From assembly GCF_028473605.1 (NCBI RefSeq), contig NZ_CP097267.1, forward strand, positions 872,501-936,500: DNA of 64,000 nt, written 5' to 3'. Each line of letters opens with the position of its first letter. The first letter of the stretch is position 1. The notes under the pieces were generated by a model, which did not search any database, was not told the origin of the DNA, and saw only the letters and a list, made by a program, of their open reading frames with translations. Source of the stretch: Acidovorax sp. NCPPB 3576 (GTDB lineage: Bacteria > Pseudomonadota > Gammaproteobacteria > Burkholderiales > Burkholderiaceae_C). The position numbers and the translations under genes were made by a program. Shown here one piece after another: positions 37,183 through 48,220 of this stretch.

Positions 37183-38088
37183 TCAGCCGGGATTGGAAAT
37201 GCCGCTGTTCACATGCCCCGAAGGGACGTGCCGCGCCGCCGAGGTGACGTGGCCGGTCTGGTCGTCGAAGAAGAAATCGGGCTCGAACTCGCGCAGAAAC
37301 CCGCCCTTGTCCAGCCCACCCAGGAACATGGCCTCGTCCACGGCGATGTTCCAGTTCATGAGCGTCTGGATGGCGCGCTCGTGCGCCGGCGCGCTGCGGG
37401 CGGTGACCAGGGCGGTGCGCAGGCGCATGCCCGACGAACTGCCCGCCGCCTGCTGCAGGCGGTGCAGCGCGGCCAGCAGGGGTTTGAAGGGGCCGTCGGG
37501 CAATGGCTGCGCGGCCTTGTCGGTCTCGTGGCGCTGGAAGGCGGCGAGCCCCTGCGCCTGGTACACGCGCTCGGCCTCGTCGGAGAACAGCACGGCGTCG
37601 CCGTCGAAGGCGATGCGCACCTCGTGCGGATTGGCGTGGCTGGCCTGCACCGATTCGGTCAGCACCCGCGCGGCCGGGTAGCCCAGCTGCAGGGCCTGGC
37701 GCACGTCGGCCTCGTTGGCGGACAGGAACAGGTGTGCGCCCAGCGGCCGCAGGTAGCGGAACGGATCGCGCCCCTGCGTGAACACGCCGCGCTCCAGCGG
37801 CACATGCGCCGCGCTGGCCGAGCGGAAGATGCGCATGCCGCTCACCGGGTCGTTGCGCGACAGCACCACCACCTCCACGCGCTGGTGGCCGGGTTCGTTG
37901 AAGGCCAGCAGCTTCTTGACCAGCGAAAACGCCACGCCCGGGCGCGCCGGCGTGTCCAGGCGGTCGAGCTGCAACTGCATGTAGGTCTGCGGCTGCAGCG
38001 GGTCGAACAGGCGGTTTTCCTCCTCGAAGTCGAACAGCGCGCGCGAGGAGATGGCGACGACGAGCTTGTCGTCCAGCGTCATGGCCAT
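37183..38088 (-). CDS. 5'-nucleotidase (PF06189 type)
   Basis: A 301-residue cytoplasmic 5'-nucleotidase of the family related to vertebrate cN-I, which dephosphorylates nucleoside monophosphates. Matching segments: the start KLVVAISSRALFDFEEEN, VEVVVLSRNDPVSGMRIFRS, FLSANEADVRQAL, the HAD-type acid motif IAFDGDAVLFSDEAERVYQ, and FLGGLDKGGFLREFEPDFFFDDQTGHV near the end. The length agrees with the family. It is 28 bases downstream of gspF on the same strand and could be transcribed with it. Confidence 0.88.
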   Translation of the reverse strand: MAMTLDDKLVVAISSRALFDFEEENRLFDPLQPQTYMQLQLDRLDTPARPGVAFSLVKKLLAFNEPGHQRVEVVVLSRNDPVSGMRIFRSASAAHVPLERGVFTQGRDPFRYLRPLGAHLFLSANEADVRQALQLGYPAARVLTESVQASHANPHEVRIAFDGDAVLFSDEAERVYQAQGLAAFQRHETDKAAQPLPDGPFKPLLAALHRLQQAAGSSSGMRLRTALVTARSAPAHERAIQTLMNWNIAVDEAMFLGGLDKGGFLREFEPDFFFDDQTGHVTSAARHVPSGHVNSGISNPG

Positions 38089-38116
38089 GGCGGGCTCCGG
38101 CGGCGGCGTGGGCTGG

Positions 38117-39352
38117 TCATTTGACGAATTGGTTGAGCTGGATGATGGGCATGAGCACGGCCAGCACGATCAGCATGACGATGAGCCCCATGGCGACGAT
38201 GAGCAGGGGCTCCAGGATGGTGGCCAGCTGCAGCGCCCTGCGCTGCACCTCGGTGGACAGCTGCGTGGCGGCGCGCTGCAGCATCACGGGCAACTGGCCG
38301 GTCTGCTCGCCCAGGCGCGCGAACATGGCGACCAGGCCGGGAAAGCGCTTTTTCTGCGCCATGGCCGAGGCCAGCGGCGCGCCCTCGCGCACCAGCACCA
38401 GCGCGTCGAGCGCATCGGCGCGCATGGCGCGGTTGTTCAGCGTTTCCGCCGCGGCCTGCAGCGCCCGCAGGATGGGCACGCCCGCGCCGGCCAGCATGGC
38501 CAGTGTGCCGGCGAAGCGCGCCGCGTTGTAGCCGCGCGCCAGCTTGCCCACCAGCGGCAGTGTCAGCCACACGGCGTCGAACTTCTCGCGAAATCGCGGC
38601 TGCGCCAGGGCATACCTTGCCCCGAATGCTATAAAAATAAGAGCGATCAGCGCTGCCCAGCCGTAGTGGCGCACGGCGTCGCTGAGGGCCAGCATGGCCA
38701 CGGTGAGAAAGGGCAGCGCGCGCTTGGTGCCGGCGAACACGGCCGCCACCTGGGGAACCACATAGCCCACGAGGAACAGCACGATCACGATTGCCACCAG
38801 GGTGACGATGGCCGGGTACAGCGCCGCGCCGACCAGCTTGGCCTTGAGGGCCTGCCGGTCTTCCAGGTCGTCCGCCAGGCGCTCCAGCACCAGCCCCAAG
38901 TTGCCGCTGTGCTCGCCGGCGCCGATCACTGCGCAGTAGATGGACGAGAACTCGCGCGGGTGGGCGGCGAGGGCGCGGGCGAAGGTGGAGCCGGCATTCA
39001 CCTCGGCGCGCAGGGTGGCGACCAGATGGCGCTGGCGTTCGTCGTCGGCCTCGTCGGCCAGGGCGGTAAGGGCCCGCTCCAGCGGCAGGCCCGAGGCGAC
39101 CAGTCCGGCGAGCTGGCGCGTCCAGATCGAGAGCGCCGTGGCGCCGAACACGGGCCGCGTGAAAAGCCGCTGGCTGAACGTGGTGGCCTCCCCGCCGGTC
39201 GGGCCCTGGCCCGCCGCGAGCGCCTCCACGGCCATGGGCACGAGCGCCTGGGCCCGCAGCAGGCTGCGGGCGGCCTTGGCGGTGTCGGCTTCGATGGTGC
39301 CTTTGCGGGTCTGGCCCTGCGCGTCGAGGGCTTCAAAGGAAAAGGCGGGCAT
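38117..39352 (-). CDS. gspF: Type II secretion inner-membrane platform protein GspF
   Basis: A 411-residue polytopic inner-membrane protein of the type II secretion machine. Typical features: N-terminal [25 protein letters not shown], the [21 protein letters not shown] cytoplasmic domain, three membrane segments ([65 protein letters not shown]). It is separated from gspE by ~2.3 kb holding a flavin oxidoreductase and an amidase pair, whereas in most type II loci gspE and gspF touch. Its second membrane segment is written with unusually AT-rich codons and overlaps a repeat-like stretch at 38628-38655. Confidence 0.95.
   Translation of the reverse strand: MPAFSFEALDAQGQTRKGTIEADTAKAARSLLRAQALVPMAVEALAAGQGPTGGEATTFSQRLFTRPVFGATALSIWTRQLAGLVASGLPLERALTALADEADDERQRHLVATLRAEVNAGSTFARALAAHPREFSSIYCAVIGAGEHSGNLGLVLERLADDLEDRQALKAKLVGAALYPAIVTLVAIVIVLFLVGYVVPQVAAVFAGTKRALPFLTVAMLALSDAVRHYGWAALIALIFIAFGARYALAQPRFREKFDAVWLTLPLVGKLARGYNAARFAGTLAMLAGAGVPILRALQAAAETLNNRAMRADALDALVLVREGAPLASAMAQKKRFPGLVAMFARLGEQTGQLPVMLQRAATQLSTEVQRRALQLATILEPLLIVAMGLIVMLIVLAVLMPIIQLNQFVK
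38628..38655 (+). repeat. Partial AT-rich dispersed repeat inside gspF, copy D
   Basis: GCTATAAAAATAAGAGCGAT then CAGCGCTG resembles the first part of the dispersed element (GCTAT...ATAGC..CAGCGCT). On the minus strand it encodes part of a membrane helix (IALIFIA) using codons rare in this genome (CTT, ATT, TTT, ATA). Chance similarity is possible. Confidence 0.4.
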
Positions 39353-39475
39353 GCGGTTCAGTCAGGGGCGGCAAGGTGGTGGCAACGGGGCGGTGCGTGA
39401 TGGTAGCCGCTGCCGGTGGCAGGCCGATGTCGCGCAGCGGTGGGTGGCCCTGAAGCCCGCCCGCCGCATGCCCGC

Positions 39476-40495
<1,020 letters not shown>

Positions 40496-40630
40496 GCGGG
40501 CGATTGTGGGGCGCCGGCCAAACCTGTGCTCGCCCATGGACATCCACTCATACCGCCGATGGACAAGGCCGTCTCGCGCAGGGTCGGCGCCTTGTAATAT
40601 TCGGCCCCCAAGGGAGGGGTGATCGCCTCA

Positions 40631-40684
40631 ATGGCAAATCACACGATCAACACAATGCGGCTCCGACCGCAACGACTTCTATGA
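40631..40684 (+). CDS. Short leader ORF before the amidase gene
   Basis: A 17-codon frame (MANHTINTMRLRPQRLL) with the best ribosome-binding site in the region (GGGAGGGG at 40611-40618). Its TGA overlaps the amidase ATG (ATGA), while the amidase start itself lacks a Shine-Dalgarno site. Translation of the amidase may therefore depend on coupling to this leader. It could alternatively be the remnant of a different N-terminus. Confidence 0.4.
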   Translation: MANHTINTMRLRPQRLL

Positions 40685-41277
40685 AAATTGTCGATGGAAT
40701 GATTCATGGCTCACGGATATTGCACAACCGTTATTCGAATCTTGAGCATGGCGAATTGTCGAGCGTCAACGGCATCATCCTGCACCAGACCAACAGCACT
40801 ACCGCCTTTCCGACGCTGCTGGCCTATTACTGGCGCAGCGTGGGTGCGCACTTTCTCATCGCGCCTGGCGGGATGATTTACCAGACGGCGCGAATGGATC
40901 GGGTTTGCTTCCATGTCGGTGCAATCAAGTCCAAGTGCAGGGTGACCCATACCTGCACCCCAGACCAGACCAAGGCACTGAAAAGCATCCTGGCTTCGTC
41001 TTTGCCGCAGAAGGACAAGGACTTTGCGATACACCAACTGGAAATGAAAAAACCGGCCCATCTCAGGTACCCGAGCAATCTGGATTCCCTGGGCATCGAA
41101 GTCGTGGGCGCCTCGAAAGATGATCAATACGCATCGCCGACTGCCGCACAAAACGCTGCCAGCGTGTGGCTCATCGACGCCTTGATGCAGCACCTCAACC
41201 TCAAACGCACGGCGGTTTACCGCCATCCCGAGGTTTCCAGAAAACTGGAATCGGAAGCCTCTCAGGTCGCGTATTGA
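40681..41277 (+). CDS. N-acetylmuramoyl-L-alanine amidase (Amidase_2 fold); candidate antibacterial effector
   Basis: A 198-residue zinc amidase that would cleave the bond between MurNAc and the stem peptide. Candidate zinc ligands: His35 (IILHQTNST), His182 (YRHPEVSRK) and an acid in LESEAS (Glu190 or Glu192); His57/His78 and the IEVVG strand with Glu140 are in expected places. It has no signal peptide, so it is not an ordinary housekeeping amidase. Together with the 131-residue lipoprotein gene 9 bases downstream it has the layout of a type VI secretion amidase effector and its immunity protein. GC content is visibly lower than in the flanking gsp genes, which suggests transfer. No type VI genes are in the window. 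Confidence 0.75.
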   Translation: MKIVDGMIHGSRILHNRYSNLEHGELSSVNGIILHQTNSTTAFPTLLAYYWRSVGAHFLIAPGGMIYQTARMDRVCFHVGAIKSKCRVTHTCTPDQTKALKSILASSLPQKDKDFAIHQLEMKKPAHLRYPSNLDSLGIEVVGASKDDQYASPTAAQNAASVWLIDALMQHLNLKRTAVYRHPEVSRKLESEASQVAY

Positions 41278-41286
41278 GTTCTTGAG

Positions 41287-41679
41287 ATGAAGAAAAAAGC
41301 ATTCTTTCTCTTTGTGTTGCCGGTGCCGCTGGCCGCTTGCATCGCCTATCTGTGGATCACCCATACGCCGCATGTGCACGCTGTGCGAATAGAGAAGGTG
41401 GTCAAGGTGGATATGGACCCCGACACCGCTTTGATGTGTGCCGGCTTTGAGATGAACGTCGAGCAGTTCAATGAAAAGTTCAACCAGGCCAAGCACTTCT
41501 GGCAGTTGTTCCTCGATGATTACTCATGGCTGCCTTGCTACTACAAAACCACCATCGAAGGCAAGGAGTACCGGCTGCGCGCCGGTGGATTGGCGGAGGT
41601 CGTCACCGCAGAGGGCGATATCACCTACTTTGATTGGGGCGACGGACCAGTTGATCACCAAAAGTACTCCGCTCCGTGA
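41287..41679 (+). CDS. Small lipoprotein/periplasmic protein; candidate amidase immunity protein
   Basis: A 130-residue protein I do not recognise by family. The N-terminus is a signal with a lipobox (VPLAAC, Cys18), then a polar domain with VDMDPDTALMCAGFEMNVEQF, FWQLFLDDYSWLPCYYKTT and YRLRAGGLAEVV. It starts 9 bases after the amidase stop. Periplasmic placement, small size, lower GC and tight coupling to an unexported amidase are what one expects of an immunity protein that protects against that enzyme. This role is inferred from context only. Confidence 0.6.
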   Translation: MKKKAFFLFVLPVPLAACIAYLWITHTPHVHAVRIEKVVKVDMDPDTALMCAGFEMNVEQFNEKFNQAKHFWQLFLDDYSWLPCYYKTTIEGKEYRLRAGGLAEVVTAEGDITYFDWGDGPVDHQKYSAP

Positions 41680-41688
41680 AGCGCCGCT

Positions 41689-43050
41689 TCAATCCCGCGT
41701 GACGCGCAGCACTTCCTCGGGGCTGGTGATGCCAGCGCGCACCAGGCGCTCGCCGTCGTCGCGCATCAGCGTCATGCCGCCGGCCAGGGCCGTGGCGCGC
41801 AGTTCGGCTTCGGAGGCCTGGCTGTGGATCTGGGCGCGCAGCGTGTCGTCCACCACCAGCATCTCGAACACGCCCGTGCGGCCGCGGTAGCCGCTGGGGT
41901 CGGACGGATCGAGCTTGCGCACCAGGCGCTGGGCCAGCACGCCGAGCAGCGAGCTGGACAGCAGGAAGGGCTCCACGCCCATGTCGGTCAGGCGCGTGAC
42001 GGCGCTGGCGGCGTCGTTGGTGTGCAGCGTCGCCAGCACCAGGTGGCCGGTGAGCGAGGCCTGGATGGCGATCTGCGCGGTCTCGAAATCGCGGATCTCG
42101 CCGATCATGATCACGTCCGGGTCCTGGCGCAGGATGGCGCGCAGGGCCTTGGCGAAGGTGAGGTCGATCTTGGCGTTCACCTGCGTCTGGCCCACGCCCG
42201 GCAGCTCGTATTCGATGGGGTCTTCCACCGTCATGATGTTGCTGCTGGTGGCGTCCAGGCGACCCAGCGCCGAATACAGCGTGGTGGTCTTGCCCGAGCC
42301 CGTGGGCCCGGTCACCAGGATGATGCCGTGCGGCTGGTGGATCAGGCTGTCGAAGCGGCGCAGGGTGTTGCCCTGCATGCCCACGGACTCCAGGCTCAGC
42401 TTGCTTTCGCTCTTGTCCAGAAGGCGCAGCACGGCGCGTTCGCCATGGGCGCTGGGCAGGGTGGACACGCGCACGTCGATGGCGCGGGTGCCCAGGCGCA
42501 GGCTGATGCGGCCGTCCTGCGGCAGGCGCTTTTCCGAAATGTCGAGGTCGGCCATGATCTTCAGGCGCGAGATCAGCGCGGCATGCAGCGCGCGGTTGGG
42601 CTGCACCACCTCGCGCAGGGTGCCGTCCACGCGAAAGCGCACGCTGGAGTGGCGTTCGTAGGGCTCGATGTGGATGTCGCTCGCGCCGTCGCGCGCGGCC
42701 TGCGTGAGCAGCGCGTTCAGCATGCGGATGATGGGCGCGTCGCCCGCCGACTCCAGCAGGTCTTCCACCGCCGGCAGCTCTTGCATCATGCGCGAGAGGT
42801 CGGCATCGGATTCGACCTCGCTTACCACGGTGGCCGCGCTCGATTCGCCCTGCGAGTAGGCCGCGCTGATGCGCTGCGCCAGCGCGTGGGCATCCAGCGG
42901 CATGAGCTCGCGCACGGCGTACTTGCGCAGCACCTCCGACAGGGCGCCGGCATCGGGCGTGGGGCCGTGCCACAGAACGGTGGTCTGGCCGTCGTCCTCG
43001 AGCAGCAACTGGGCAGTGCGCGCGAACGCGTAGGGAAGCGGGTGGCGCAT
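41689..43050 (-). CDS. gspE: Type II secretion ATPase GspE
   Basis: A 453-residue cytoplasmic secretion ATPase that powers pseudopilus assembly. Seen: N2 domain ([29 protein letters not shown]), Walker [16 protein letters not shown], the Asp box [18 protein letters not shown], Walker [24 protein letters not shown] and the His box [16 protein letters not shown]. It is shorter than usual GspE (~500) at the N-terminus. The tetracysteine zinc motif usual after the His box is missing: the region reads [21 protein letters not shown], with no Cys. Its stop lies 4 bases before gspD's reading end on the same strand, and it is the last gene of the large gsp block. Confidence 0.95.
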   Translation of the reverse strand: MRHPLPYAFARTAQLLLEDDGQTTVLWHGPTPDAGALSEVLRKYAVRELMPLDAHALAQRISAAYSQGESSAATVVSEVESDADLSRMMQELPAVEDLLESAGDAPIIRMLNALLTQAARDGASDIHIEPYERHSSVRFRVDGTLREVVQPNRALHAALISRLKIMADLDISEKRLPQDGRISLRLGTRAIDVRVSTLPSAHGERAVLRLLDKSESKLSLESVGMQGNTLRRFDSLIHQPHGIILVTGPTGSGKTTTLYSALGRLDATSSNIMTVEDPIEYELPGVGQTQVNAKIDLTFAKALRAILRQDPDVIMIGEIRDFETAQIAIQASLTGHLVLATLHTNDAASAVTRLTDMGVEPFLLSSSLLGVLAQRLVRKLDPSDPSGYRGRTGVFEMLVVDDTLRAQIHSQASEAELRATALAGGMTLMRDDGERLVRAGITSPEEVLRVTRD

Positions 43051-43054
43051 GGGC

Positions 43055-45466
43055 TTACTGGGGACTGAGCTTTTCCGGGGGCGCGGTGTACTCGTCGGAT
43101 GGCGAGGTCACCGGCCGCGGAAGGGCGCGCTGCTCGGGCGCCAGCGGTGCGATCGGCGCGGTGCGCAGCGGTGCCTGCGGCACCAGCGGAGTCGTGGGTG
43201 CGGTGGTGTCGCTGCGCAGCGGCGGCAGCACCGGCGCATCGGACACGCTGCGCATCACGGTGCTGGGCGCGGGCTGCGTGTTCTGCTGCAGGGCGCGGAT
43301 GGCCTCGTAGCGGTCGGCCATCACGGCGTCGCTGGTGGCGGCGTCGCGGATCACGAGCGGGCGCAGGAACACCATCAGGTTGGTCTTCTTGCGCGAGCGG
43401 TTTTCGTTGCGGAACAGGCCGCCCACCAAAGGCAGGTCGCCCATCAGCGGCACCTTGTCCTGGCCGAGCGCGTAGCGGTCTTCCAGCAGGCCGCCCAGCA
43501 CGATCACGCTGCCGTCGTTCACCAGCACGGTGGATTCGATCGATCGCTTGCTGGTCGTGGGGCCGTTGGCGGCAGTGAGCGTGCCGTCGTTCACTTGAGA
43601 GACTTCCTGATACAGCGTGAGCTTGACCAGGCCGTTCTCGTTGATCTGCGGTCGCACGCGCAACATCAGGCCCACGTCCTTGCGCTCGACGGTGGTGAAC
43701 GGGTTGACGGTGCTGCTGCCGGTGCTGTTGGCGTAGGAGCCGGTCACGAACGGCACGTTGTTGCCGATGATGATCTGGGCCTCTTCGTTGTCCAGCGTCA
43801 TCAGGTTGGGGGTGGAGAGCACGTTGGCATCGCCCGTGTTCTCCAGGAAGTTGGCCAGCGCGCCCAGGTAGTAGTTGCCGTTGATGCGCGGCGCGATGGC
43901 CACGTTCATGCCGTTGCCCAGGCTGCTGCCGCTGGAGGTGAGGGCCGACGCGATGCTGGTCGAGTTGCCGCTGGCCGCCGCCAGGGCGAGGTTGATGATG
44001 TTGGAGCCGCCGCCCTGCGTGGAGTTGGTGCCGATCACGCCCACCGTGCCGCTGCCGGTGTTGCCCACCACGCTTTGCCACTGGATGCCGAACTCCGCCA
44101 CCTTGTTGGCCGCGACTTCCACGATCAGGCTTTCCACCAGCACCTGTGCACGCCGGCCGTCGAGCTGGTCGATCACGGCGCGCAATTGCCGGAACTGCGG
44201 CTCGGGCGCGGAGATGATGAGCGAATTGGTCGTCGGGTCGGCCTGGATCTGCCCGCCGGTCGAGGGCTGGTTGCTGTTGGACGAATTCCCCAGGCTGCTG
44301 GCGTTGCTGCCCAGTCCGCCACCGCTGCTGCTGCTACTGCTCCCACCGAATGCGGAGTTGTTGCTCATGGAGCTGCCGCCCCCGGTCTGCGACATGCCGC
44401 CGCCCGAGAGGCCGGTGGAGCCCAGCCCTGAACCCGTGGGCGCGCCGGACGTCGCTCCCGAGCCCGAAGACCCACTGCCCGTGGCCGACGACAGCGCCGC
44501 GCGCAGGGTGGCCGCGAGCTTGGTGGCGTCGGCGTTCTTCAGGTACACCACGTGGATGTTGCCGCCGGCAGCGCTGCTGCCGGGCGTGGGCGGCTGGTCG
44601 AGCTTTTGCACCAGCGACCGCACGAGCGCCAGGCGCGCCGGGTTGGCCGCCCGCAGGATGAGCGAGTTGCTGCGCGGCTCGGCCAGCAGCGTGGTGCGAA
44701 ACGATGTGTCGGACTGTCCCTGGGCCACGGCCGGCACGGCCCCGGCCGCCGTGCCGCTGCCCTCCAGCAGCCGCGACACCAGCGGCGCCAGTTCGGTGGC
44801 CAGCGCGTTCTGCAGCGGGATGACCTCCACGTCGCTGGCGTTGGAGACGTCCATCGCCGCCACGATGCGCGCCAGGCGCTGCAGGTTGTCGGCGTAGTCG
44901 GTGATCACCAGCGAGTTGTTGCCGGGGTTCACGTTGATGGTGTTGTTGGGGCTGATGAGCGGGCGCAGCACCGGCACCAGGTTGGCCGCGTTCTCGAAAT
45001 TGAGCTTGAAGATCTGCGTGACGATCTGCCCCCCACCCCGCGTACCGCCGAGACCGCTTTCCGACACGTTCACGCTGCCGGCCTGCAGCTTGGCATCGGC
45101 CTCGGGCACGACCTTGTACAGGCCCGCGGCCTCCACCACCGTGAAGCCCTGCAGCCGCAGCGCGGCCAGGAACTGCTGGAAGGCGGCGGCGGGCGTCACC
45201 GCGCGTTCGGTCACCAGGGTGAGCTGGCCCTTCACGCGCGGGTCCACCACCACGTTGCGGCCGGTGATGGTCGCCATGGTGCGTGCCACGGCCTCGATCT
45301 CGGCGTTGGCGAAGTTCAGCGTGACCGGCTCGCCGGCGCGCACGCTGCTGGTGCCGGTGCCCACGGCCGTCTGGGCCTGGAGCGTGCCGCCCGCGCAGGC
45401 CAGCAGGGCCCCAGCGGCCAGGGAGTGAAGCGCGAACCGCAGGCGTTGCGAAGTCAAGGAAGTCAT
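43055..45466 (-). CDS. gspD: Type II secretion outer-membrane secretin GspD
   Basis: An 803-residue secretin forming the outer-membrane gate. A signal peptide is visible ([21 protein letters not shown]), then the N0 domain ([41 protein letters not shown]), N1-N3 repeats (including [20 protein letters not shown]), a long Gly/Ser/Asn-rich insert near residues 335-420, and the secretin barrel ([62 protein letters not shown]). The ATG at 45466 begins the signal peptide, only 4 bases after the gspN stop, so the two are co-translated. Confidence 0.96.
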   Translation of the reverse strand: MTSLTSQRLRFALHSLAAGALLACAGGTLQAQTAVGTGTSSVRAGEPVTLNFANAEIEAVARTMATITGRNVVVDPRVKGQLTLVTERAVTPAAAFQQFLAALRLQGFTVVEAAGLYKVVPEADAKLQAGSVNVSESGLGGTRGGGQIVTQIFKLNFENAANLVPVLRPLISPNNTINVNPGNNSLVITDYADNLQRLARIVAAMDVSNASDVEVIPLQNALATELAPLVSRLLEGSGTAAGAVPAVAQGQSDTSFRTTLLAEPRSNSLILRAANPARLALVRSLVQKLDQPPTPGSSAAGGNIHVVYLKNADATKLAATLRAALSSATGSGSSGSGATSGAPTGSGLGSTGLSGGGMSQTGGGSSMSNNSAFGGSSSSSSGGGLGSNASSLGNSSNSNQPSTGGQIQADPTTNSLIISAPEPQFRQLRAVIDQLDGRRAQVLVESLIVEVAANKVAEFGIQWQSVVGNTGSGTVGVIGTNSTQGGGSNIINLALAAASGNSTSIASALTSSGSSLGNGMNVAIAPRINGNYYLGALANFLENTGDANVLSTPNLMTLDNEEAQIIIGNNVPFVTGSYANSTGSSTVNPFTTVERKDVGLMLRVRPQINENGLVKLTLYQEVSQVNDGTLTAANGPTTSKRSIESTVLVNDGSVIVLGGLLEDRYALGQDKVPLMGDLPLVGGLFRNENRSRKKTNLMVFLRPLVIRDAATSDAVMADRYEAIRALQQNTQPAPSTVMRSVSDAPVLPPLRSDTTAPTTPLVPQAPLRTAPIAPLAPEQRALPRPVTSPSDEYTAPPEKLSPQ

Positions 45467-45470
45467 AGGG

Positions 45471-46286
45471 TCAACCCACGGTGATGATGGAGCGCGCGCC
45501 GGTGCGCCGCCCGATGATATTGAGGAGATTGGCCAGCGCGCCCTCGCGCTCGGGCGCTGCGGTGGCCTCGCCGGTGAAGCGCAGACGCTGGCCCACCCAC
45601 TGGCCGCTGCCGGACAGGCGAAGGGCGCCGTCGAGCGTGGACAGCGCCAGGGTGGGCGCCTGCCCGCCCTGCAGCACCAGCCGGTAGCTGCCCATGGGGC
45701 GCAGCGTGGACAGGCGCGAGGACATGTCCAGCGCATCGATCTGCGCCTGCCCGTCCACCACCAGGCGGCCGGCGGACCAGTCGAACGAAAGGCTCTGCGT
45801 GCCCAGGGCCAGCTGGCCCTGCGGCTGCAGCGTGTTCCAGGGCGTGCCCAGGCCGGCGAGCACGGCGGCCGGCCACTGGCTGCGGCCGTCGGCCACGGTC
45901 ACGCGGGCACCGCCCCAGTGCGGGCGCAGCCGCAACTGCACCGGCTGGGGCGTGCAGCAATCGGCCCGCAGTTCGGCACGGGCGCCGTTCCACGCCGGGC
46001 GCAGGCGCCACTGCAGGCGGCCGGGCAGGGCGGCCTGGTCCTGGCTGCCACGCCCGCCGGTCAGCACCACCTGGGCCGAGCCGGTCCACACCGTGCCGCG
46101 TGCCTGCGCCAGCAGCACCTGCCCGCCGCTGGCCTGCTCCACGGCGCTGGCCAGCCACTGCGCGGGCGCGAAGACCAGCAGTGCCGGCAGCGCGCCCAGC
46201 AGCACGCCGGCCAGCGCCCAGCCGCGCGGCGAGCGCGGTACGGCGGAGCCGGCAAGGGAGGTGCGGGGGGCAGGGTGGCGGGACAA
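45471..46286 (-). CDS. gspN: Type II secretion protein GspN
   Basis: A ~271-residue protein with one N-terminal membrane helix (GWALAGVLLGALPALLVFAPAQWL) and a beta-rich periplasmic part (GTVWTGSAQVVLTGG, LPGRLQWRLRPAWNG, FDWSAGRLVVDGQAQIDALD, LRLSGSGQWVGQRLRFTGEA), as in GspN. The start is not clear: no ATG fits, and TTG at 46286 or 46298 are the nearest options; 46286 is used. It lies between gspM and gspD. Confidence 0.8.
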   Translation of the reverse strand: MSRHPAPRTSLAGSAVPRSPRGWALAGVLLGALPALLVFAPAQWLASAVEQASGGQVLLAQARGTVWTGSAQVVLTGGRGSQDQAALPGRLQWRLRPAWNGARAELRADCCTPQPVQLRLRPHWGGARVTVADGRSQWPAAVLAGLGTPWNTLQPQGQLALGTQSLSFDWSAGRLVVDGQAQIDALDMSSRLSTLRPMGSYRLVLQGGQAPTLALSTLDGALRLSGSGQWVGQRLRFTGEATAAPEREGALANLLNIIGRRTGARSIITVG

Positions 46287-46335
46287 GGTGGCGTTCAAAA
46301 AAGGATTCGGGAAAGCAAAGGCATCGAAATACGGA

Positions 46336-46932
46336 TCAGCCCGGCGGCAATGCCAGCACCAGCGTGCCGTCCCACCGTGGCATGTCGGGGGCCGCAGGCT
46401 GGTTGGACAGGGCCGCTGGCGGCTTGTTGGCGGCCGTGGGACCGACCACGGCCGTGCTGCTGCGCGCCAGGCGCGCCTCGATCGGCACGGTGCGGGCATT
46501 GGTGCGCGCCTGCGACAGCCACAGGGCCAGCGCATCGGCGGGCGCTCCCTTGAGCGTGACGGTGGCGCGGTCGCCCAGCACCGCCATCTGCGCGGTGGTG
46601 CCCAGGCGCTGCGTGAGCGAGCTGCGCAGCACCTGGGCGGTGTCGCCCAGCGGCGCGCGGGGTGCGCTTTGCAATTGCAGCGCCTCGGCCTGCAGCGACT
46701 GCATGTGCTGCAGTTGCGCATCCAGCTCGGCGTGGCGGGCAGGCGCGCTGCGCAGGGTCTGCAGCGCGGGGGCGATCGCCACCCACCACAGCAGCGCGGC
46801 GGCGACCAGGCCGGCAGCAGCCAGCGCCAGCGATTGCTCGCGCGGAGCCAGGGCGTTCCAGCGCGCTTTCAGGGGCGCAGCTGCGCTGTTGTTGGAGGAA
46901 GAGGGAGAGGAGGCAGGTGCGGGGCGCTTCAT
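46336..46932 (-). CDS. gspM: Type II secretion protein GspM
   Basis: A 198-residue bitopic inner-membrane protein. A Ser/Pro-rich cytoplasmic start is followed by RWNALAPREQSLALAAAGLVAAALLWWVAIAPALQTL, the typical GspM entry and single membrane helix, and a periplasmic ferredoxin-like domain (LGTTAQMAVLGDRATVTLKGAPADALALWL). Its ATG overlaps the gspL stop (ATGA). It links GspL and the inner-membrane platform. Confidence 0.88.
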   Translation of the reverse strand: MKRPAPASSPSSSNNSAAAPLKARWNALAPREQSLALAAAGLVAAALLWWVAIAPALQTLRSAPARHAELDAQLQHMQSLQAEALQLQSAPRAPLGDTAQVLRSSLTQRLGTTAQMAVLGDRATVTLKGAPADALALWLSQARTNARTVPIEARLARSSTAVVGPTAANKPPAALSNQPAAPDMPRWDGTLVLALPPG

Positions 46933-48164
46933 GGCTGGCCTCCGGTGCGCAGCAGCCACTGGCCGTCCTGCATTCGCGATGAATAGCCGGCGGCGGACAG
47001 GCGCTGGTTGGCGCTGGCCAGCGCTTCGGCCGGCAGCTCGAGCCCGCGCAGGCGCAGGTCGCCCGCGCTGTAGTCGAGTGCCGTAGGCAGTTGGCCCGGC
47101 GGCAGCGCGGCGCCCGCGGCGGCCAGCATGGGTTCGAGGTCGCGCGGCGAGACGCTGCCAGCGGCCTGGCGCAGCTGGGCGAGTTCGCGCTCCATCTGCA
47201 CGGGCGCATCGACCACCACTTTCACCTGCGGAAAGGTCTGCGTGAGCGCGGCACGCACGCCAGCCTGCTTGGCCTCCAGCGCCTGGCGCTCCTGCCAGGC
47301 CCAGGCATTGAGGCCCACGAGCTGCGTGGCCACCAGCACCCCGAGGGCCCAGCGCGCGGCGCGCCATTGCGGCGCGCGCGCGAAAGTGCCCAGCGTGCTG
47401 CCGGCCTTGCGCAGTGCACGGGTGCGGCCGCTGCTGGCCAGGTCGAACTGTGCCAGGTCCCACTCGCCGCGTGCGGCGTCCAGGGCGCGCTGGCTGGCGG
47501 TGTAGATCACGGCGGGGCGGCCCAGCATCTGCTCGGCGAGCGCGGCCACGGCGGGCTCGGCGCGCACCGCAGGGGGCTGCTCGGCCTCGGCCATCGCGCC
47601 CGTGAGCTGCAGGGCCATGGGCGACAGCGGCACCACCACCACGGCCTGGTCGGGCCCCTGTGCGGTGGCCACCAGTTGCGCGTCTTCGGGCGTGCCCACG
47701 GCGAAATAGCCGGGCGCGCCGCTGGCGGTGGGGCCGGGTGCCCATTCGGGCACCACGCGCTGCACCGGGCGGCCGGCGGCTTCCAGGGCCTGGAGCGCGG
47801 CGCGCAGCCAGGTCCGGTCGCACACGGCAACCCAGGCGGGCGCGCCGGGGCGGGCCCCGGGCTCCAGCGCGAAGTGCAGCGCGGCGGGGTCGTCCAGCAG
47901 GCGCTCTTCGAGCAGCCCTTCGAGCACGGCGCGCAGGCGCGGCGCCTGCGCGCCGGCACCGGGCGGCAGGGTCACGCGCTGCCATGACAGGGCACGGGCC
48001 GGCACCACGGCCACCACCTCGCCGGCGCGGCCGGGGTCGGGCAGCAGCGCGGCGGTCGTGCTCGCGTGTCGTGTGGCGGTGTGGCCGTCGGTGGTCAGCG
48101 TGTAGCCGTACTCGGTGGCCGGCCCCGGGTGGCCCGGGGGCAAGGAAAGGATGAGGGTGCTCAT
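46929..48164 (-). CDS. gspL: Type II secretion protein GspL
   Basis: A 411-residue protein that anchors GspE to the membrane. The cytoplasmic actin-like domain comes first (LILSLPPGHPGPATEYGYTL, VVAVVPARALSWQRVTLPPG, LRAVLEGLLEERLLDDP), then one membrane helix (ARWALGVLVATQLVGLNAWAW near 265-285) and a periplasmic domain (VVVDAPVQMERELAQLRQAAG). Position between gspK and gspM agrees. Confidence 0.9.
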   Translation of the reverse strand: MSTLILSLPPGHPGPATEYGYTLTTDGHTATRHASTTAALLPDPGRAGEVVAVVPARALSWQRVTLPPGAGAQAPRLRAVLEGLLEERLLDDPAALHFALEPGARPGAPAWVAVCDRTWLRAALQALEAAGRPVQRVVPEWAPGPTASGAPGYFAVGTPEDAQLVATAQGPDQAVVVVPLSPMALQLTGAMAEAEQPPAVRAEPAVAALAEQMLGRPAVIYTASQRALDAARGEWDLAQFDLASSGRTRALRKAGSTLGTFARAPQWRAARWALGVLVATQLVGLNAWAWQERQALEAKQAGVRAALTQTFPQVKVVVDAPVQMERELAQLRQAAGSVSPRDLEPMLAAAGAALPPGQLPTALDYSAGDLRLRGLELPAEALASANQRLSAAGYSSRMQDGQWLLRTGGQP

Positions 48165-48220
48165 GGATGGGTTTCGCGGGCCATTTTAGGGGCGTGGCAT
48201 GACGGATCGCGCGGCCGGGG

